Below are positions 5,794 to 6,718 of a stretch of DNA of 6,718 nucleotides, piece by piece (positions within the stretch are counted from its first letter, which is position 1; each line of letters opens with the position of its first letter). The notes beneath the pieces are model-generated. The model saw only the letters and a list, made by a program, of their open reading frames with translations. It was not told where the DNA came from and searched no databases. The stretch lies in assembly GCA_002770795.1 (NCBI GenBank), contig PCTP01000203.1:1-6718 (forward strand). The letters are read 5' to 3'. The position numbers and the translations under genes are program-made. The DNA is from Gammaproteobacteria bacterium CG22_combo_CG10-13_8_21_14_all_40_8. Its GTDB lineage: Bacteria; Pseudomonadota; Gammaproteobacteria; Enterobacterales; GCA-002770795.

Positions 5794-5870
5794 TAGCGAT
5801 AGGCTTCTGCTATAAGATCGACACCTATCAAGCGAGAAACGCCCTTCTTTTTCAACTGCTTGCCCATCAT
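5781..5870 (-). pseudogene. Possible remnant of a class I SAM-dependent methyltransferase
   Basis: A 29-codon minus-strand frame reads MMGKQLKKKGVSRLIGVDLI and then AEAYRYLTS before TAG. The pattern G..L...G...-IGVDL-.EA resembles the stretch after the glycine-rich SAM motif in class I methyltransferases, where hydrophobic residues followed by GVDLS end the second strand and the acidic residue binds the SAM ribose. An in-frame TGA lies just upstream where the GxGxG motif should be, and stops follow downstream. I read it as a decayed fragment. It is very short, so chance resemblance is possible. Confidence 0.3.
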
Positions 5871-5981
5871 GCACCATCATCTTTATCTACAAAATATTAT
5901 TAATTACGAATACTCAAAAAGTTTATTGATTATGCTATTTATTTTATGACGCTCCTTTGAGAACAATGAGTTGACAGAAAA

Positions 5982-6010
5982 TTGACCTTTCATCACCATT
6001 GATTTAGGAT
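5982..6010 (+). promoter_or_regulatory. Candidate sigma-70 promoter of the MarR gene
   Basis: TTGACC (5982-5987), a 17-base spacer and TAGGAT (6005-6010) form a reasonable promoter. A perfect TTGACA also lies at 5971-5976, but the bases 17 further on (CACCAT) are a poor -10. If TAGGAT is the -10, transcription would start around 6017, at or next to the ATG at 6019, and the AGGA ribosome site would not be in the mRNA. That conflict leaves both the promoter and the start codon open. Confidence 0.35.
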
Positions 6011-6018
6011 GACGGCTG

Positions 6019-6582
6019 ATGTCTTCGATCAATCGAATCGATAATAGATATACGCGTGCTTCCTATCTAATCGTACAACAGAGCAAATTTCTTATGAGTT
6101 CAATTGAAATGGTATTAACCGCCTTACGACGTGTCATTCGTGCCACTGATTTGCACTCACGTTATTTGTCAAAAACTTCAGGTTTAACAACGCCACAACT
6201 TATTGTGTTAAAAACCATTTCAGATAAAAATCAGATCACCATTGGCGAACTAGCCAAAGAAATCAGTTTGAGTCAGGCCACGGTTACGACAATTATTGAT
6301 CGGATGGAAAAGAAACAGCTGGTGCAAAGAGAGCGCTCTACGGATGATAAACGAAAAGTTTATGTGGTTTTGACAGAACAAGGTCAGCAAATGTTAGAAC
6401 ATTCTCCAACCCCATTACAGGATAATTTTATCCTTCAGTTTCAAGCATTAGAAAACTGGGAACAAAATATGATTATCGCTTCACTGCAACGTGTTGCACA
6501 CATGATGGATGCGGGGGATATTGATGCCTCGCCCGTACTGGATGTCGGTCCATTAGATAGACTTCCTGATGCCAATCTATAG
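6019..6582 (+). CDS. MarR-family winged helix-turn-helix transcriptional regulator
   Basis: A 187-residue DNA-binding repressor or activator of the MarR family, which acts as a dimer and often responds to small ligands. The winged helix spans about residues 56-125: LTTPQLIVLKTI leads in, ITIGELAKEISLSQATVTTI (73-92) is the helix-turn-helix with the recognition helix, and RSTDDKRKVYVVLTEQG (106-122) is the wing with the family's D-x-R signature (Asp110, Arg112). The protein is longer than the usual 140-150 residues because of an N-terminal extension and a C-terminal tail (DASPVLDVGPLDRLPDANL). ATG at 6019 has AGGA nine bases upstream. ATG at 6094 (Met26, again followed by SSI) would give 162 residues, nearer the family length, and cannot be excluded. 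The tail faintly recalls EctR-type MarR regulators, but that is memory only. It is divergent from the 58-codon gene and converges on asd. Confidence 0.93.
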   Translation: MSSINRIDNRYTRASYLIVQQSKFLMSSIEMVLTALRRVIRATDLHSRYLSKTSGLTTPQLIVLKTISDKNQITIGELAKEISLSQATVTTIIDRMEKKQLVQRERSTDDKRKVYVVLTEQGQQMLEHSPTPLQDNFILQFQALENWEQNMIIASLQRVAHMMDAGDIDASPVLDVGPLDRLPDANL

Positions 6583-6606
6583 TTTGCTGCATTCAATTAT
6601 CTCGAC

Positions 6607-6623
6607 TGATTCAGCCTGAATCA
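6607..6623. repeat. Perfect inverted repeat between the convergent MarR and asd genes
   Basis: TGATTCAG (6607-6614), one central base, and CTGAATCA (6616-6623) form a perfect 8-bp inverted repeat. It lies 25 bases past the MarR stop and includes the asd stop codon. As RNA it gives a 7-bp stem with a three-base loop in either direction, but no U run follows. It could be a weak two-way terminator or an mRNA end; a protein-binding site is less likely at a gene end. Confidence 0.45.
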
Positions 6624-6718
6624 CTGCGCTTTCAAGATAGTCAGCATTCGACGTAACGGTTCAGCTGCACCCCACAATAATTGATCGCCCACAGTAAACG
6701 CAGAGAGATAATTTTTAC
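6621..6718 (-). CDS. asd: Aspartate-semialdehyde dehydrogenase, C-terminal end only
   Basis: Only the last 31 codons lie in the window, ending at TGA 6621-6623. The residues KNYLSAFTVGDQLLWGAAEP followed by LRRMLTILKAQ match the Asd C-terminus; the block VGDQLLWGAAEPLRRML is nearly identical in E. coli Asd. The enzyme reduces beta-aspartyl phosphate to aspartate semialdehyde with NADPH, the branch point to diaminopimelate/lysine, threonine and methionine. The catalytic Cys and NADP site lie outside the window. It converges with the MarR gene with a 38-bp gap, so the two are not co-transcribed. Confidence 0.93.
   Translation of the reverse strand, partial: KNYLSAFTVGDQLLWGAAEPLRRMLTILKAQ

Larger units (their letters stand above)
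5735..6018. other. Intergenic region between the divergent 58-codon and MarR genes
   Basis: An AT-rich divergent region. Its left part holds the ribosome site, TATAAT and methyltransferase-like fragment described separately; its right part holds the MarR promoter candidates. The centre (about 5885-5965) is strongly AT-rich, and I see no further gene in it. Confidence 0.6.

Noticed and set aside
5732..5879. Minus-strand frame of about 49 codons starting MMVHDGQAVEK, overlapping the next start codon as ATGA
   Set aside because: The overlap looks like translational coupling, but the protein has no family likeness. It runs in a different frame from the methyltransferase-like fragment, which looks more protein-like, and it contains the promoter of the next gene.
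5904..5999. Minus-strand 31-codon frame (MVMKGQFSVNSLFSKERHKI and onward)
   Set aside because: Very short, no ribosome site, and it overlaps the MarR promoter region; an open frame of this length is expected by chance in AT-rich DNA.

Overview
The window reads as a moderately AT-rich gammaproteobacterial chromosome segment. The GroEL, GroES, MutM and Asd proteins are all of gammaproteobacterial type. From memory, GroEL looks closest to Coxiella/Legionella-type sequences, so a member of the Legionellales or a relative is a reasonable guess, but it is not proven here. Most of the window is core genome. I see no insertion sequence, CRISPR array, tRNA or rRNA gene.

Layout, left to right. Positions 1-2623 hold three minus-strand genes spaced only 32-33 bp apart, probably one operon transcribed leftward: an EAL-HDOD signalling protein (1397-2623), an unrecognised single-pass membrane protein (845-1354) and mutM (812 down to the left edge, cut before its last zinc-finger Cys). 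A 360-bp intergenic stretch (2624-2983) carries the strong terminator of the chaperonin operon. Then come groEL (2984-4624) and groES (4710-4997), also on the minus strand, with a hairpin between them. Upstream of groES are two tandem sequences that match heat-shock (sigma-32) promoters, the proximal one containing a run of seven G. Further upstream on the same strand are an alkyltransferase-like (ATL) DNA-damage binding protein (5181-5525) and a 58-codon gene (5558-5734) that looks like an internally shortened DUF6172 protein. Behind it (5781-5870) is a short fragment resembling part of a SAM methyltransferase, so 5558-5880 looks like a zone of gene decay. On the plus strand a MarR-type regulator (6019-6582) converges on the 3' end of asd (6621 to the right edge, minus strand), with a perfect inverted repeat between them.

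How the genes fit together. The chaperonin pair is the heat-inducible protein-folding machine. Two DNA-repair functions flank it: MutM for oxidised purines and ATL for O6-alkylguanine, which ATL proteins mark for nucleotide excision repair. The EAL-HDOD protein may degrade or sense cyclic-di-GMP. Asd makes aspartate semialdehyde for lysine/diaminopimelate, threonine and methionine. I do not see an undescribed multi-gene system. The observations most worth checking are the doubled heat-shock promoter with its G tract, the shortened DUF6172 gene beside a methyltransferase remnant, and the EAL-HDOD protein that keeps its catalytic residues but has lost the usual loop after the Asp-Asp pair.
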